Shown one piece after another: positions 1 through 9,883 of a DNA stretch of 44,088 nucleotides. Position numbers and translations under genes: made by a program. How positions within the stretch are numbered: the stretch's first letter is position 1; each line of letters opens with the position of its first letter. Below the pieces are notes generated by a model. That model did not search any database and was not told the origin of the DNA. It worked only from the letters and a program-made list of their open reading frames with translations. The DNA is from Brevundimonas sp. (GTDB lineage Bacteria > Pseudomonadota > Alphaproteobacteria > Caulobacterales > Caulobacteraceae), in contig NZ_JAIXTC010000014.1 in assembly GCF_027484365.1 (NCBI RefSeq), forward strand, positions 1 through 44,088. Reading direction: 5' to 3'.

Positions 1-296
1 AGACCGGCGAGGCCCTGCAGCGCATCGTCAGCCGTGTCGCCGAGATCGACGGCCTGGTGTCGGAGATCGCCGCCTCGGCCCAGGAACAGGCCACCGGCCT
101 TGCCGAGGTCAACACCGCCATCAACCAGATGGACCAGGTGACCCAGCAGAATGCGGCCATGGTCGAACAGTCGACCGCCGCGAGCCACTCCCTGGCCCAG
201 GAGACCGAAATCCTTAGCCAGTCGATCGGTCGTTTCCAGCTGTCGACGCGAACCGGCCGTACGCACAGCGATCCGGAGATGCGCACCGCAGCCTGA
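1..296 (+). CDS. Methyl-accepting chemotaxis protein, C-terminal end (5' truncated by window)
   Basis: The reading frame is open from base 3 and ends with TGA at 294-296, so only about the last 97 residues are present. They form the descending helix of the cytoplasmic signalling hairpin: the run EIAASAQEQATGLAEVN followed by INQMDQVTQQNAAMVEQS is the classic heptad pattern of chemoreceptors just after the CheA/CheW-binding tip. The last 25 residues are a polar tail without a CheR-binding pentapeptide. The sensor domain, membrane segments and HAMP domain lie outside the window, so ligand and topology cannot be judged. It is immediately followed by purQ with a 59-base gap; no functional link is implied. 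Confidence 0.93.
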   Translation, partial: TGEALQRIVSRVAEIDGLVSEIAASAQEQATGLAEVNTAINQMDQVTQQNAAMVEQSTAASHSLAQETEILSQSIGRFQLSTRTGRTHSDPEMRTAA

Positions 297-355
297 TCAA
301 CCTTCTTGCCAAGGCGCGCTGACAGGACGCACGAACCCTGCTACAGGGCCGCGCC

Positions 356-1018
356 ATGAGCGCAGCCGTCATCGTCTTCCCCGGTTCCAACTGTGACCGG
401 GACTGCAAGGTCGCCATCGAACGGTCGACCAACGAGCGGGTGGAGATGGTCTGGCACCAGGAGACCGAACTGCCTTCCGGTCTCGATCTGATCGTCCTGC
501 CGGGCGGGTTCTCCTACGGCGACTACCTGCGGTGCGGGGCCATGGCGGTCCAGTCGCCGGTCATGCGGGCGGTTAAAGAGGCCGCTGACAATGGCGTGGC
601 TGTGGTGGGGATCTGCAACGGCTTCCAGATCCTGTGCGAGGCCGGAATGCTGCCGGGGGCCCTCTTGCGGAACGCCGGGCTGAAATATGTCTGCAAGCCG
701 ATCACGCTTGAAGTGACCAACGGCCAGACCCGGTTCACCGCCGGCTATCAGGGCCAGCGCGAGGTCGTCATGACCCAGGGCAACGGCGACGGAAACTATT
801 TCGCCGACGCCGAGACGCTCGCCCGGATCGAGGGCGAGGGCCAGGTCGTGTTCCGCTACGTCGACAATCCGAACGGCTCGGTTGCCGATATCGCCGGCAT
901 CCAGAACGCGCGGGGCAATGTCCTGGGCCTGATGCCCCATCCGGATCGCGCCTTCGAGGCCGAGCTGGGCTCGGCCGACGGCGCGACCCTGTTCCGGTCG
1001 ATCTACGCGGCGGCCTAA
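356..1018 (+). CDS. purQ: Phosphoribosylformylglycinamidine synthase subunit PurQ (glutaminase)
   Basis: This 220-residue protein is the glutamine amidotransferase subunit of FGAM synthase, releasing ammonia from glutamine for step 4 of de novo purine synthesis in the cytosol. Visible family marks are the N-terminal [12 protein letters not shown], the [12 protein letters not shown] oxyanion region, the nucleophile Cys87 in GICNGFQIL and the catalytic His195 in MPHPDR. Length is normal for the stand-alone PurQ that works with PurS and the small form of PurL. purL lies downstream at 2151 with two unrelated genes between. No purS is seen upstream, where the chemoreceptor gene abuts. The stop codon overlaps the stop of the small convergent gene by four bases (CTAA). 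Confidence 0.97.
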   Translation: MSAAVIVFPGSNCDRDCKVAIERSTNERVEMVWHQETELPSGLDLIVLPGGFSYGDYLRCGAMAVQSPVMRAVKEAADNGVAVVGICNGFQILCEAGMLPGALLRNAGLKYVCKPITLEVTNGQTRFTAGYQGQREVVMTQGNGDGNYFADAETLARIEGEGQVVFRYVDNPNGSVADIAGIQNARGNVLGLMPHPDRAFEAELGSADGATLFRSIYAAA

Positions 1019-1185
1019 GCCTCTTCGGTATCCTCATCGCGATCGAGGGTGCCCTCAGCACCGGATTCGCCGATCGAGGCCAGTTCTCTCGCGCCCACCC
1101 CAAGACCCTGTTCCAGCGCAAGATTGGTCTCGACCTCTGCGGTGTCCGGATCGGGCATGTCGGCGGGAATTTTGGGATCGACCAT
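1015..1185 (-). CDS. Small acidic hypothetical protein (56 aa)
   Basis: This short minus-strand gene begins with ATG at 1185, preceded by a strong AGGAG Shine-Dalgarno eight bases away; that decides the start over the longer in-frame ATG at 1215. The product ([15 protein letters not shown]...) is very acidic, rich in Asp, Glu and Ala, has no Cys or membrane segment and ends DRDEDTEEA. It looks like a small soluble, possibly disordered protein. It converges on purQ, their stop codons sharing the bases CTAA. I do not recognise a family. The good ribosome-binding site is the main evidence that it is expressed; it is too short and too acidic in composition to be PurS. Confidence 0.6.
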   Translation of the reverse strand: MVDPKIPADMPDPDTAEVETNLALEQGLGVGARELASIGESGAEGTLDRDEDTEEA

Positions 1186-1281
1186 GGTCGGTTCTCCTGT
1201 TCGGGGCTGTGACAACGATAGCGTATCCCGGAACGGCAGGTTCCGGCTGAACTTTGATACGTGATGTGCGTAGTGTCGGGT

Positions 1282-2088
1282 ATGAGCACCTCATCCCCCA
1301 CGACTCTCGTTCCCGCCGACCCGTCCCGGCAGACCCGAAGACTGGCGGTCTTCGCCTGCATGGTCTTCGCCGTGGTCATCGGCCAGCTGCAACAGCTGGC
1401 GAACCTGGGCCAGACGCCGGCGGAGTTCGCCGCCGACAGCGATGCGACCCTGAAGGTCGTCGGCTGGGCCTTCGCGATCTGGGGTCCGATCTATATCGGC
1501 CTGATCGTCTATGCCGTGCGCCAGTTTCTGCCGAAGACCCCTGAGAGCGAAATGCTCCGCGCCTTCGGCTGGCCGTCGGCCCTCGCTCTGCTGGGGATCG
1601 GCTGGTGGATCCTGGCCGCGGCATGGGATCAGGAAGTCGGCACGATCATACTGATCTTCGGGTCGCTGATCGTGCTGCTCATTCCGCTGCTGAGGAAGGC
1701 CGATGCCGTCCGCGCGCTGCAGAAGGGCGACCGGGATCGCTGGATGACGGTCTGGCCGCTCGCCGCCCTCGCGGGCTGGCTGACCATCGCAGCCCCTGTG
1801 AACCTGCTGACGGTCGCGACGGGCAACGGCGACCTGCCCTCCATCCTGCCGCCGACCGGATGGGCGCTGCTGACCGTCGCCGCGGCGGCCTGCGTGGGCC
1901 TGCTGGTCACCTGGCGGACGCGACTGCTGGCCTATCCCCTGCCGATCGCCTGGGGGTTGCTGGGTGTTTTCGTCGCGGAGCAAGCCAGGGGCAATGCGGT
2001 TCTGGCCTTCGGGGCCCTCACGGCGTCGCTGGTGGTGCTCGGCGGAGGGCTGGTGATCGTCCTGGGGCTCAGGCGCGCCGTGCGCTAG
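1282..2088 (+). CDS. Multi-pass membrane protein, TspO/MBR-like (tryptophan-rich) family
   Basis: The 268-residue product has about eight hydrophobic segments after a short polar N-terminus. The segment GWAFAIWGPIYIGLIVYAV and the many membrane Trp residues resemble the long tryptophan-rich proteins usually annotated as TspO/MBR-related; the classical 160-residue TspO fold is not evident over the whole length. Ligand and function are therefore unknown. The ATG at 1282 was chosen because the protein reads naturally from MSTSSPTTL; an in-frame ATG at 1261 would add seven residues, and neither has a clear Shine-Dalgarno. It sits between purQ and purL in the same direction without an obvious purine role. 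Confidence 0.72.
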   Translation: MSTSSPTTLVPADPSRQTRRLAVFACMVFAVVIGQLQQLANLGQTPAEFAADSDATLKVVGWAFAIWGPIYIGLIVYAVRQFLPKTPESEMLRAFGWPSALALLGIGWWILAAAWDQEVGTIILIFGSLIVLLIPLLRKADAVRALQKGDRDRWMTVWPLAALAGWLTIAAPVNLLTVATGNGDLPSILPPTGWALLTVAAAACVGLLVTWRTRLLAYPLPIAWGLLGVFVAEQARGNAVLAFGALTASLVVLGGGLVIVLGLRRAVR

Positions 2089-2150
2089 GCGGGCGTCGAA
2101 TGCAGGCGGAAGCTTGGGTTCGGGACAGAGTCCCGCTATGAGGCGCGGCC

Positions 2151-4349
<2,199 letters not shown>

Positions 4350-4353
4350 GCCT

Positions 4354-4785
4354 CTATTCCATGATGGCGACGACCACCGGAACGCCTTGGGCGGAGCCAC
4401 TGACCGCACCGACGCGGATGTTGTAGACGCCGCTTTGCGCCGTGTTCCAGTTGACCCGCGGGTTCAGCCCCTCGGTGTCGTCATTGCAGTACCAGCGGCC
4501 GTCCGGGCCGTTGACGACCAGGCTTGTGTCGGCCTCCGAATAGGCGGTGATGACCAACGGTCCGCCATAGGCCGTGAAGGACAGGGTGACCGAATCGCTC
4601 TCCCCGACCATTCCGACGCAGCCGCCGGCAATGGTCGAGGCGTCGACGTCGCCGCCCGCATAGGCTGTGACGTTGTATGAGTCCGGTCCAAAACCGCCGG
4701 TCAGTTCGACATATTCCTGGGCTGAGGCCGGAGCGGCCCACGGGATCGCACAGGCGGCCACAAGGGCCAGAGACCGTTTCATCAT
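4354..4785 (-). CDS. Secreted small protein, PPC-like beta-domain, paralogue 1
   Basis: This 143-residue exported protein has a signal peptide (MMKRSLALVAACAIPWAAPASA) and a single domain of about 120 residues. It shares with the next two genes a clear pattern: a YAGGDVDASTIAGGCVGM segment, then DTSLVVNGPDGRWYCNDD, GLNPRVNW, and a C-terminal SGVYNIRVGAVSG. The two conserved cysteines could form a disulfide. The layout resembles the bacterial pre-peptidase C-terminal (PPC) beta-sandwich, and such proteins are sometimes labelled peptidase S1, but no catalytic triad is visible. The role is unknown. The start is ATGATG at 4785, with GGAAGG upstream. It is the last gene of a three-gene same-strand array and ends facing purL. 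Confidence 0.8.
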   Translation of the reverse strand: MMKRSLALVAACAIPWAAPASAQEYVELTGGFGPDSYNVTAYAGGDVDASTIAGGCVGMVGESDSVTLSFTAYGGPLVITAYSEADTSLVVNGPDGRWYCNDDTEGLNPRVNWNTAQSGVYNIRVGAVSGSAQGVPVVVAIME

Positions 4786-4822
4786 GACGTTGCACCTTCC
4801 AACGGGGTATGAGGGAAGCCGA

Positions 4823-4864
4823 CGCTCAGGCCCCGTCCTCGTTGCCGGGGACGGGGCCTGAGCG
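4823..4864. terminator. Perfect 16-bp inverted repeat between two secreted-protein genes
   Basis: Arms 4823-4838 and 4849-4864 are perfectly complementary over 16 bp (CGCTCAGGCCCCGTCC and its complement) around a 10-base loop. It lies just after the stop of the paralogue 2 gene, so it is placed as a minus-strand terminator or an RNA-stabilising hairpin. There is no long T-run after either arm, so intrinsic termination is not proven. Confidence 0.55.
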
Positions 4865-4875
4865 CGTTTCAGATC

Positions 4876-5337
4876 TTACTGGCTCTCAGTGATGTAGAGG
4901 GTGGCGGACGCGGCCCGGCCGCCGACGGCGCCGACCCAGATGTCGTAGGAGCCGCTCGGCGGGCGACCCCAGGTCAGGATCGGGTTCAGGCCCTCGGCGT
5001 CGTCATTGCAGTACCAGCGGCCGTCCGGGCCGTTGATGATCAGGCTGGTGTCGCCGTCGGAGGTGACGCCGAAGCTCAGCGGGAACGAGCCCGCCGTATA
5101 GGTGAACTCATAATCCGGGGCGCTGGCGATCATGCCGACGCAGGCGCCGCCAAGGCGCGAGGCGTCGACCGAGCCGCCGGAATAGATGCTGACCCGGATG
5201 GGATCCGGCGTGAAACCGGCGCGGGCGCGCATGCCGCCCGAGCTGGCAGAGGCGCTGGGGTCCTGAGCGGCGGCCGAGGTGGCGGCGCAGGACATGAGGG
5301 CGGCGGCCACGGCCGAGGCGAGAAGCACGGTACGCAT
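4876..5337 (-). CDS. Secreted small protein, PPC-like beta-domain, paralogue 2
   Basis: This 153-residue protein begins at the ATG at 5337, which has AAAGGA nine bases upstream; an in-frame ATG at 5373 has no such site and would put polar residues before the signal peptide. The signal MRTVLLASAVAAALMSCAATSAAA is followed by a short Ser/Ala-rich linker and the shared domain: IYSGGSVDASRLGGACVGM, DTSLIINGPDGRWYCNDD, GLNPILTWGR and SGSYDIWVGAVG. Both conserved cysteines are present. It is closest to paralogue 1 around the WYCNDD motif. The function is unknown; it is a likely periplasmic or secreted beta-sandwich protein. Confidence 0.8.
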   Translation of the reverse strand: MRTVLLASAVAAALMSCAATSAAAQDPSASASSGGMRARAGFTPDPIRVSIYSGGSVDASRLGGACVGMIASAPDYEFTYTAGSFPLSFGVTSDGDTSLIINGPDGRWYCNDDAEGLNPILTWGRPPSGSYDIWVGAVGGRAASATLYITESQ

Positions 5338-5400
5338 GGGCAGGTTTCCTTTGGTTGTTTCTTGCAATTGCACGGACCCGGGGGGTGTGGCCCGGCGAGG

Positions 5401-5835
5401 CTAGTTCAGGCTGCCCTCGGTGATGACCACAGTCGCGGGTGCGCTCTCGCCGACGGCGCCGACCCAGATTTCATACCAGCCGCTCGGAGCGCTATCCCAT
5501 TCGAGCGCGGGATTCAGGCCGTAGGTGTCGTCATCGCAGACCCAGCCGTACGGGCTCTTGATGATGAGACTGGTGTCGGCCTGGGAGCTGACGCCGATGT
5601 TCAGCGGTCCGCCGTTGGAGCTGAAGTTCAGTTTGACGTCGGCATAAACCGCGACGGTGCCCACGCAGCCGCTGCTGCCGGGGATCGCGGACGCCTGGTT
5701 CGGGCCGCCAGAATAGGTGTCGAACGTGACCGGGTCCGGAAGGAAGCCGGCCGAAAGCGAGATGGTTTGCGCGGAAGCGCCGGTGGCCAGACCGGCCATG
5801 ACACAGGCCGCGGCGATACTGAGAAACGTTTTCAT
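5401..5835 (-). CDS. Secreted small protein, PPC-like beta-domain, paralogue 3
   Basis: This 144-residue first gene of the array starts at 5835 behind a strong GGGAGG site. The signal peptide MKTFLSIAAACVMAGLATGASA precedes the same domain: TYSGGPNQASAIPG, GCVGTVAVY, DTSLIIKSPYGWVCDDD, GLNPALEW and SGWYEIWVGAVGE. It is the most divergent copy, with YGWVCDDD in place of DGRWYCNDD, but keeps both cysteines and the SxxYxIWVGAVG strand. Any promoter for the array would lie in the 147 bases up to the divergent phosphatase gene. Tandem duplication is inferred from order and similarity; the function is unknown. Confidence 0.8.
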   Translation of the reverse strand: MKTFLSIAAACVMAGLATGASAQTISLSAGFLPDPVTFDTYSGGPNQASAIPGSSGCVGTVAVYADVKLNFSSNGGPLNIGVSSQADTSLIIKSPYGWVCDDDTYGLNPALEWDSAPSGWYEIWVGAVGESAPATVVITEGSLN

Positions 5836-5982
5836 GGGTCCCCTCCCTTGTTGAGCAGCCCCCGCCGCCGGTGCGTAACATGCCTTCCTCGAGCTTGACC
5901 TTACAACCCTCTTATTTCTGACGACCGCCCTCGCCTCCTGTCACATGGACGGAGTATCCAGAGCGCCCAGCTGGAGGTCGCC

Positions 5983-7545
5983 ATGTCCCTGTTTCTGTCC
6001 CGCCGCCTGCTCCTGACCGGCCTCGGCGCCGGAACCGCCGCCGTCAGCCTGCCGCGCGAGGGCCTGGCCCAGGCGGTCTTCGACGAGAATCCCTTCCAGC
6101 TGGGCGTCGCCGCCGGCGATCCCCTGCCCGACGGGTTCGTGATCTGGACGCGGGTGGCGCCCCGGCCGATGGAGCCCGGCTACGGCATGCCGCGCCAGGC
6201 GATGGCCGTGATCTGGGAGGTCGCCGCCGACGCAGGCTTCGGGACGATCGTCCGCTCGGGCGAGGCGCTCGCCCGCCCGGAACTGGGACACTCGGTGCAT
6301 GTCGAGGTCGAGGGGCTCGAGCCCGGCCGCCCCTATTTCTACCGTTTCCGCGTCGGGTCCGAGCGGTCCGGCGTCGGCAGGGCGAAGACCGCGCCGCTCG
6401 CGGGTGCCCCCACGGCCCAGGTGAGGTTCGGCGTGGCCGGATGCCAGGCCATCGAGAGCGGCTACTATACGGCGCACCGCAAGATGGCGGCCGAGGACCT
6501 GGATTTCGTCTTCTTCTACGGGGACTACATCTACGAGGGACGCGGTAACCGCATCTACGGCGGGACCTCGACCCAGGAGAACCTGCGCGTCCACCAGGGC
6601 GGAGAGATCTATTCGGTCGACGACTACCGGCGGCGCTACGCCCAGTACACGATGGACTCCGACCTGCAGTCCGCGCGCCAGTCGGCGGCCTGGTTCGTGG
6701 TCTGGGACGACCACGAGATCGACAACAACTGGGTCTCGGACATCGATCAGGACGGATCGCCGGCGGAGGTCTTCGCCCTGCGCAAGGCGGCGGCGATGCA
6801 GGCCTTCTATGAGCATATGCCGATGCGGCGGTCTTCCTTCCCCCGGGGCTCCCAGATGCAGCTGTATCGCAAGGCGACCTACGGCGATCTGCTGGACGTG
6901 CACCTGCTCGATACCCGTCAGTATCGCTCGGACCAGCCCTGCGGCGACCGGTTCAACGCCGGTTGCGAAGGGATCAATGCGCGCGAGGCCGAGGTCCTGG
7001 GCGAGGCGCAGCAGGCCTGGCTATTCAATGGGCTGGAGAGCTCGAGGGCGAAGTGGAACACCCTGGCGCAGCAGATCATGGTGATGGATCTGGATCGGAA
7101 CGCCGGCGACGACTACGGCGTCAATCCGGACAGCTGGGCCGGGTATCGCGTGCCCCGGGCGCGGCTGCTGAACCACATCAGGGACCGGCGAATCGACAAT
7201 GTCGTGGTCCTGACCGGCGACGAGCACCAGAACTATGCGGGCGAGCTGTTCGTCGACGGCCGCAATCCGGAAGGCGAGCCGATCGCGACCGAGTTCGTGG
7301 CCACCTCGATCAGCTCCGGCGGCGACGGGGTCGACCAGCGACCCGACATGGCGGCGATCCAGTCGGCGAACCCTCAGCTGAAGTTCAACAATTCGCAGCG
7401 GGGTTATGTCGTCTGCGAGGTGACGCCGGACCGCTGGCGTACGGATTTCAAGGTGCTGGACCAGGTTCAGGATCGTCGCGGCATCCTGACAACGCGCAAG
7501 TCGATGGTCGTCGAGGGCGGCAGCGCGCGGCTTCACGACGCCTGA
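5983..7545 (+). CDS. PhoD-family alkaline phosphatase, Tat-exported
   Basis: This 520-residue PhoD-like phosphodiesterase/phosphatase releases phosphate outside the cytoplasm using a metal centre (Fe and Ca in characterised relatives). The N-terminus SRRLLLTGLG with a following hydrophobic stretch and Ala-Gln cleavage region is a twin-arginine signal. The N-terminal PhoD domain begins FQLGVAAGDPLPDGFVIWTR. The metallophosphatase part carries FYGDYIYEG, VWDDHEIDNNW and LTGDEHQN, the expected metal ligands. The start ATG at 5983 has GGAGG close upstream. No Pho box was identified by eye in the short region shared with the divergent secreted-protein array, so phosphate regulation is only an expectation from the family. 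Confidence 0.93.
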   Translation: MSLFLSRRLLLTGLGAGTAAVSLPREGLAQAVFDENPFQLGVAAGDPLPDGFVIWTRVAPRPMEPGYGMPRQAMAVIWEVAADAGFGTIVRSGEALARPELGHSVHVEVEGLEPGRPYFYRFRVGSERSGVGRAKTAPLAGAPTAQVRFGVAGCQAIESGYYTAHRKMAAEDLDFVFFYGDYIYEGRGNRIYGGTSTQENLRVHQGGEIYSVDDYRRRYAQYTMDSDLQSARQSAAWFVVWDDHEIDNNWVSDIDQDGSPAEVFALRKAAAMQAFYEHMPMRRSSFPRGSQMQLYRKATYGDLLDVHLLDTRQYRSDQPCGDRFNAGCEGINAREAEVLGEAQQAWLFNGLESSRAKWNTLAQQIMVMDLDRNAGDDYGVNPDSWAGYRVPRARLLNHIRDRRIDNVVVLTGDEHQNYAGELFVDGRNPEGEPIATEFVATSISSGGDGVDQRPDMAAIQSANPQLKFNNSQRGYVVCEVTPDRWRTDFKVLDQVQDRRGILTTRKSMVVEGGSARLHDA

Positions 7546-7863
7546 CGGTTCGACGTAATGCCCCGGCTCTCGAATTCAGAGTCCGGATAGTCCACTGAGT
7601 CCAGATCGACCGGAACAAAATCAAGGCGTTGAGATTTTGACCGTGGTGGAATTCGACAATCTGGCAGGGTCGGCGAGTGCGTCGTCAGCGGCTGGATGGG
7701 ACGATTTCAAAGACCTGCACGCGACCTGGGGACGCGAGCCGAGGACGGCAAGACCTAGCAAGGATTTTATTCTCTTGCCAGTTTCGCCTGCGGCGCCGTG
7801 AGGCGAGACGGCGGCGGGTTTTTGCAGCAAGCTGACGACGACATAACCCAGCAAAGGCCCTCC
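7546..7863. other. Non-coding stretch between the phosphatase and DUF305 genes
   Basis: About 318 bases have no convincing gene. A small hairpin (CAAAATC at 7616-7622 with its complement at 7633-7639) follows the phosphatase gene but lacks a clean T-run. A plus-strand frame is open upstream of the DUF305 gene from 7798, but it has no signal or coding character there. Confidence 0.4.
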
Positions 7864-8286
7864 ATGATCCGTCATCCCCTCATCGTTCTGGCCGCCCTCC
7901 CCCTGCTGCTCGCGGCCTGCGACGGCGGCGGGGACCCGGTGCAACAGGCGATGCGTGAAACCGCGACCGCCAACCAGGCCACGACGGTCACGTCCGGCGA
8001 GGTCTCGGGGCCTCATGGCGGGGACCATGGGACGACGGGCAATCAGGCCTTCGCCGCTTCCGAGGCGGAGATGCACCGGTTGATGGCCGCCGCCTCAGGC
8101 GAGACAGTCGATCAGGCCTATATCGCCAAGATGATCGCCCACCATCAGGGCGCGGTGGCCATGGCCGAGGTCGCCCTGCGCGACAGCCGCGATTCCGAGG
8201 TGCGCCGGATGGCCCAGGCGGTGATCGACGCCCAGACGCGCGAGATCGCGGAGATGCAGGCCTGGCGACCCGCCGCGGCACCCTGA
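7864..8286 (+). CDS. DUF305 lipoprotein
   Basis: This 140-residue lipoprotein starts at the ATG at 7864, with AAAGG upstream; this start puts a lipobox, LLLAAC, at the correct place after MIRHPLIVLAALP. A His/Gly/Thr-rich linker is followed by a DUF305 four-helix (ferritin-like) domain with AYIAKMIAHHQGAVAMAEVAL and a second helix pair ending IAEMQAW. DUF305 proteins are often found with copper or other metal functions through the conserved HH and Met residues, but the substrate here is not shown. It is convergent with the BlaI-type gene, three bases apart. Confidence 0.87.
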   Translation: MIRHPLIVLAALPLLLAACDGGGDPVQQAMRETATANQATTVTSGEVSGPHGGDHGTTGNQAFAASEAEMHRLMAAASGETVDQAYIAKMIAHHQGAVAMAEVALRDSRDSEVRRMAQAVIDAQTREIAEMQAWRPAAAP

Positions 8287-8289
8287 GCC

Positions 8290-8601
8290 TCAGGCGTCGT
8301 CGAGGAAGGCCTTGAGGGCGTCGCGCCGTCCGTTGAACAGACGGACGACAAGGGCGTCGACCTCGCCGTCCAGATAGTCCCGCCGCTCGATCGCGGCGTG
8401 GTAACGCTGCCGGCCGTCGTCGCGTTCGGAGCGGACGGCGCCCTTGCGCATCAGCCGGCCGAGGAGGGTCTTGATGGTGGCGTCGCCCCAGGCGTTGTCG
8501 GCCTTCACGGCCTCGATCAGGGAGGCGAACGACAGGGGGCCGTGACGCCACAGGGCGGCGAGGATCGCGCTCTCCGCCTCCGTGACGGCGATGCGCGTCA
8601 C
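8290..8601 (-). CDS. BlaI/MecI/CopY-family transcriptional repressor
   Basis: This 103-residue winged-helix regulator matches the BlaI/MecI family from its first residues: TRIAVTEAESAILAALWRHGP, then WGDATIKTLLGRLMRKGAV for the recognition helix and wing, and a C-terminal dimerisation helix. The start is the GTG at 8601, one base after the TGA of the upstream gene and inside a GGTCCTGAGG ribosome-binding region; an ATG at 8640 would add residues with no family match. It is translationally coupled to the ExbB-like gene. No BlaR-type sensor protease is adjacent. Two dyads matching the family operator lie in front of the operon, so autoregulation is likely. Confidence 0.88.
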   Translation of the reverse strand: MTRIAVTEAESAILAALWRHGPLSFASLIEAVKADNAWGDATIKTLLGRLMRKGAVRSERDDGRQRYHAAIERRDYLDGEVDALVVRLFNGRRDALKAFLDDA

Positions 8602-8602
8602 C

Positions 8603-8980
8603 TCAGGACCCGAGGACAGCGCGATCGACCCGGGCCTCAACGGTCCAGTGGCAAATGACCGCGACCACGCCGACGATCAGGCCCATGACCACGAGGAAGG
8701 TCGCCTCGGCCAGGCCGGGGGCCAGGACATTGATCGGCTGGGGTCCGAACTTCGCCAGGGCGACGAACATCATCAGCCCGTTGAAGGAGGCTCCGAGCAG
8801 GCCCAGCAGGGGCGCGCCGAGGCGGAGGGCCGAGAGATAGGCGGAACCGCCGGTCAGATGGCGGCCGGACGCGACCTTCCGTACCGCCACGAAGACGGCG
8901 GCGATGGCGGCGACGATCAGAGTGACGACGATGGCCTGAACGGGCACGGCGGCGTCGAGGAAGATGGTGACAGGCGTCAT
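8603..8980 (-). CDS. MotA/TolQ/ExbB-like membrane protein
   Basis: The 125-residue protein has an N-terminal membrane helix, a short basic loop, and two further membrane helices. The segments LRLGAPLLGLLGASFNG and NVLAPGLAEATFLVVMGLIV follow the pattern of the two conserved helices in MotA/TolQ/ExbB proton-channel subunits (PLLGLLGT..., GISEAL..TAAGL). It is shorter than typical ExbB and lacks an adjacent ExbD/TolR partner, so proton transport is unproven. The ATG at 8980 has AAGGAG seven bases upstream. It is the first gene of a two-gene operon with the BlaI-type repressor, one base away. Confidence 0.65.
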   Translation of the reverse strand: MTPVTIFLDAAVPVQAIVVTLIVAAIAAVFVAVRKVASGRHLTGGSAYLSALRLGAPLLGLLGASFNGLMMFVALAKFGPQPINVLAPGLAEATFLVVMGLIVGVVAVICHWTVEARVDRAVLGS

Positions 8981-8995
8981 GGACGGCTCCTTGGA

Positions 8996-9042
8996 CTACG
9001 TTTGTAGGCCAGAACGATTACACTCGTAATCTTCTACGTCAA
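8996..9042 (-). promoter_or_regulatory. Promoter with two BlaI/MecI-type operator dyads
   Basis: Read on the minus strand, a -35 TTGACG (9042-9037) and -10 TAATCG (9020-9015) are separated by 16 bases. A perfect dyad GATTACACTCGTAATC (9016-9031) fills the spacer and overlaps the -10. A second dyad CTACGTTTGTAG (8996-9007) lies at the expected transcript start. Both follow TAC-N4-GTA, the core of the known BlaI/MecI operator, and their centres are 22 bp apart, two helical turns. The controlled genes are the ExbB-like gene and the BlaI-type repressor itself. The promoter is inferred; the dyads are seen directly. Confidence 0.7.
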
Positions 9043-9052
9043 TGGTCCCGCT

Positions 9053-9877
9053 TCAGGCGGCGCTCGGGATGTGCTGGCTGAGGCGGCCGCCGACACGGAT
9101 GGGCTCGACGCGGGTCGCGAGACCGGTCTTGTCGTCGGTCTCGACATAGACGCCGCAGACGGTGGCCGGGCCGCTGGCCGGGTTGTAGCGACCGCCCGAG
9201 ATCCGGGTGGTGAAGCGCCGCAGGGGCTCTTCCTTCTCGTTGCCGATGACCGAATCGTAGTCGCAGCAGCCTCCGGCGTCGGTCTGGTAGGCCGTGCCGC
9301 CGGGCAGGATCTGGCAGTCGGCGGTCGGGACATGGGTATGGGTGCCGACGACCAGCGAGGCGCGGCCGTCGCAGAAATGGCCCATGGCCATCTTCTCCGA
9401 GGTCGCCTCGGCGTGCATGTCGACGATGACGGCGTCGGCGACATGGCCGAGGGGGGCGGCGTTGAGTTCACGGTCCACGGCGCTGAACGGGTCGTCGTTA
9501 GGGTCCATGTGGATGCGCCCGAGGACGTTCATCACCAGAACGGTTCGGCCGGAGTGAGTCTCGAACAGGTTGGCGCCGGCGCCGGGCGCATCCATCAGCC
9601 GCGGATAGTTGGCGGGGCGGATCAGCCGGGGCTCGCGCACGATATAGGTCAGGGCCTCGCGCTGGTCCCATGAGTGGTTGCCGAGCGTCAGACAGTCGGC
9701 ACCGGCCATGAACAGCTCTTTCGCCGTGTTCTCGGTGATGCCGAAGCCGCCGGCGGCGTTCTCCGCATTGACCACCACGAAGTCGAGCTTGAGCACCCGC
9801 TTGAGGCCGGGAAGGTGGTCGGACAGGCCGTCGCGACCGGACTTGCCGATCACGTCGCCGAAGAAGGCAAGACGCAT
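9053..9877 (-). CDS. YmdB-type metallophosphoesterase (TIGR00282)
   Basis: This 274-residue protein belongs to the YmdB/TIGR00282 calcineurin-like family, dinuclear metal phosphodiesterases acting on cyclic nucleotides or related substrates in the cytoplasm. Motifs are the N-terminal FFGDVIGKSGR, VNAENAAGGFGIT, LGNHSWDQ, DMHAEATSEK and VVGTHTHVPTAD, giving all expected metal ligands. Length is standard. It follows the 5-formyltetrahydrofolate cyclo-ligase gene by six bases on the same strand and is probably co-transcribed with it. The physiological substrate in alphaproteobacteria is not established. Confidence 0.93.
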   Translation of the reverse strand: MRLAFFGDVIGKSGRDGLSDHLPGLKRVLKLDFVVVNAENAAGGFGITENTAKELFMAGADCLTLGNHSWDQREALTYIVREPRLIRPANYPRLMDAPGAGANLFETHSGRTVLVMNVLGRIHMDPNDDPFSAVDRELNAAPLGHVADAVIVDMHAEATSEKMAMGHFCDGRASLVVGTHTHVPTADCQILPGGTAYQTDAGGCCDYDSVIGNEKEEPLRRFTTRISGGRYNPASGPATVCGVYVETDDKTGLATRVEPIRVGGRLSQHIPSAA

Positions 9878-9883
9878 GAGGAA

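Noticed and set aside
1015..1185. Small gene as the missing purS
   Set aside because: It is 56 residues, strongly acidic, on the opposite strand and lacks the beta-strand pattern of PurS.
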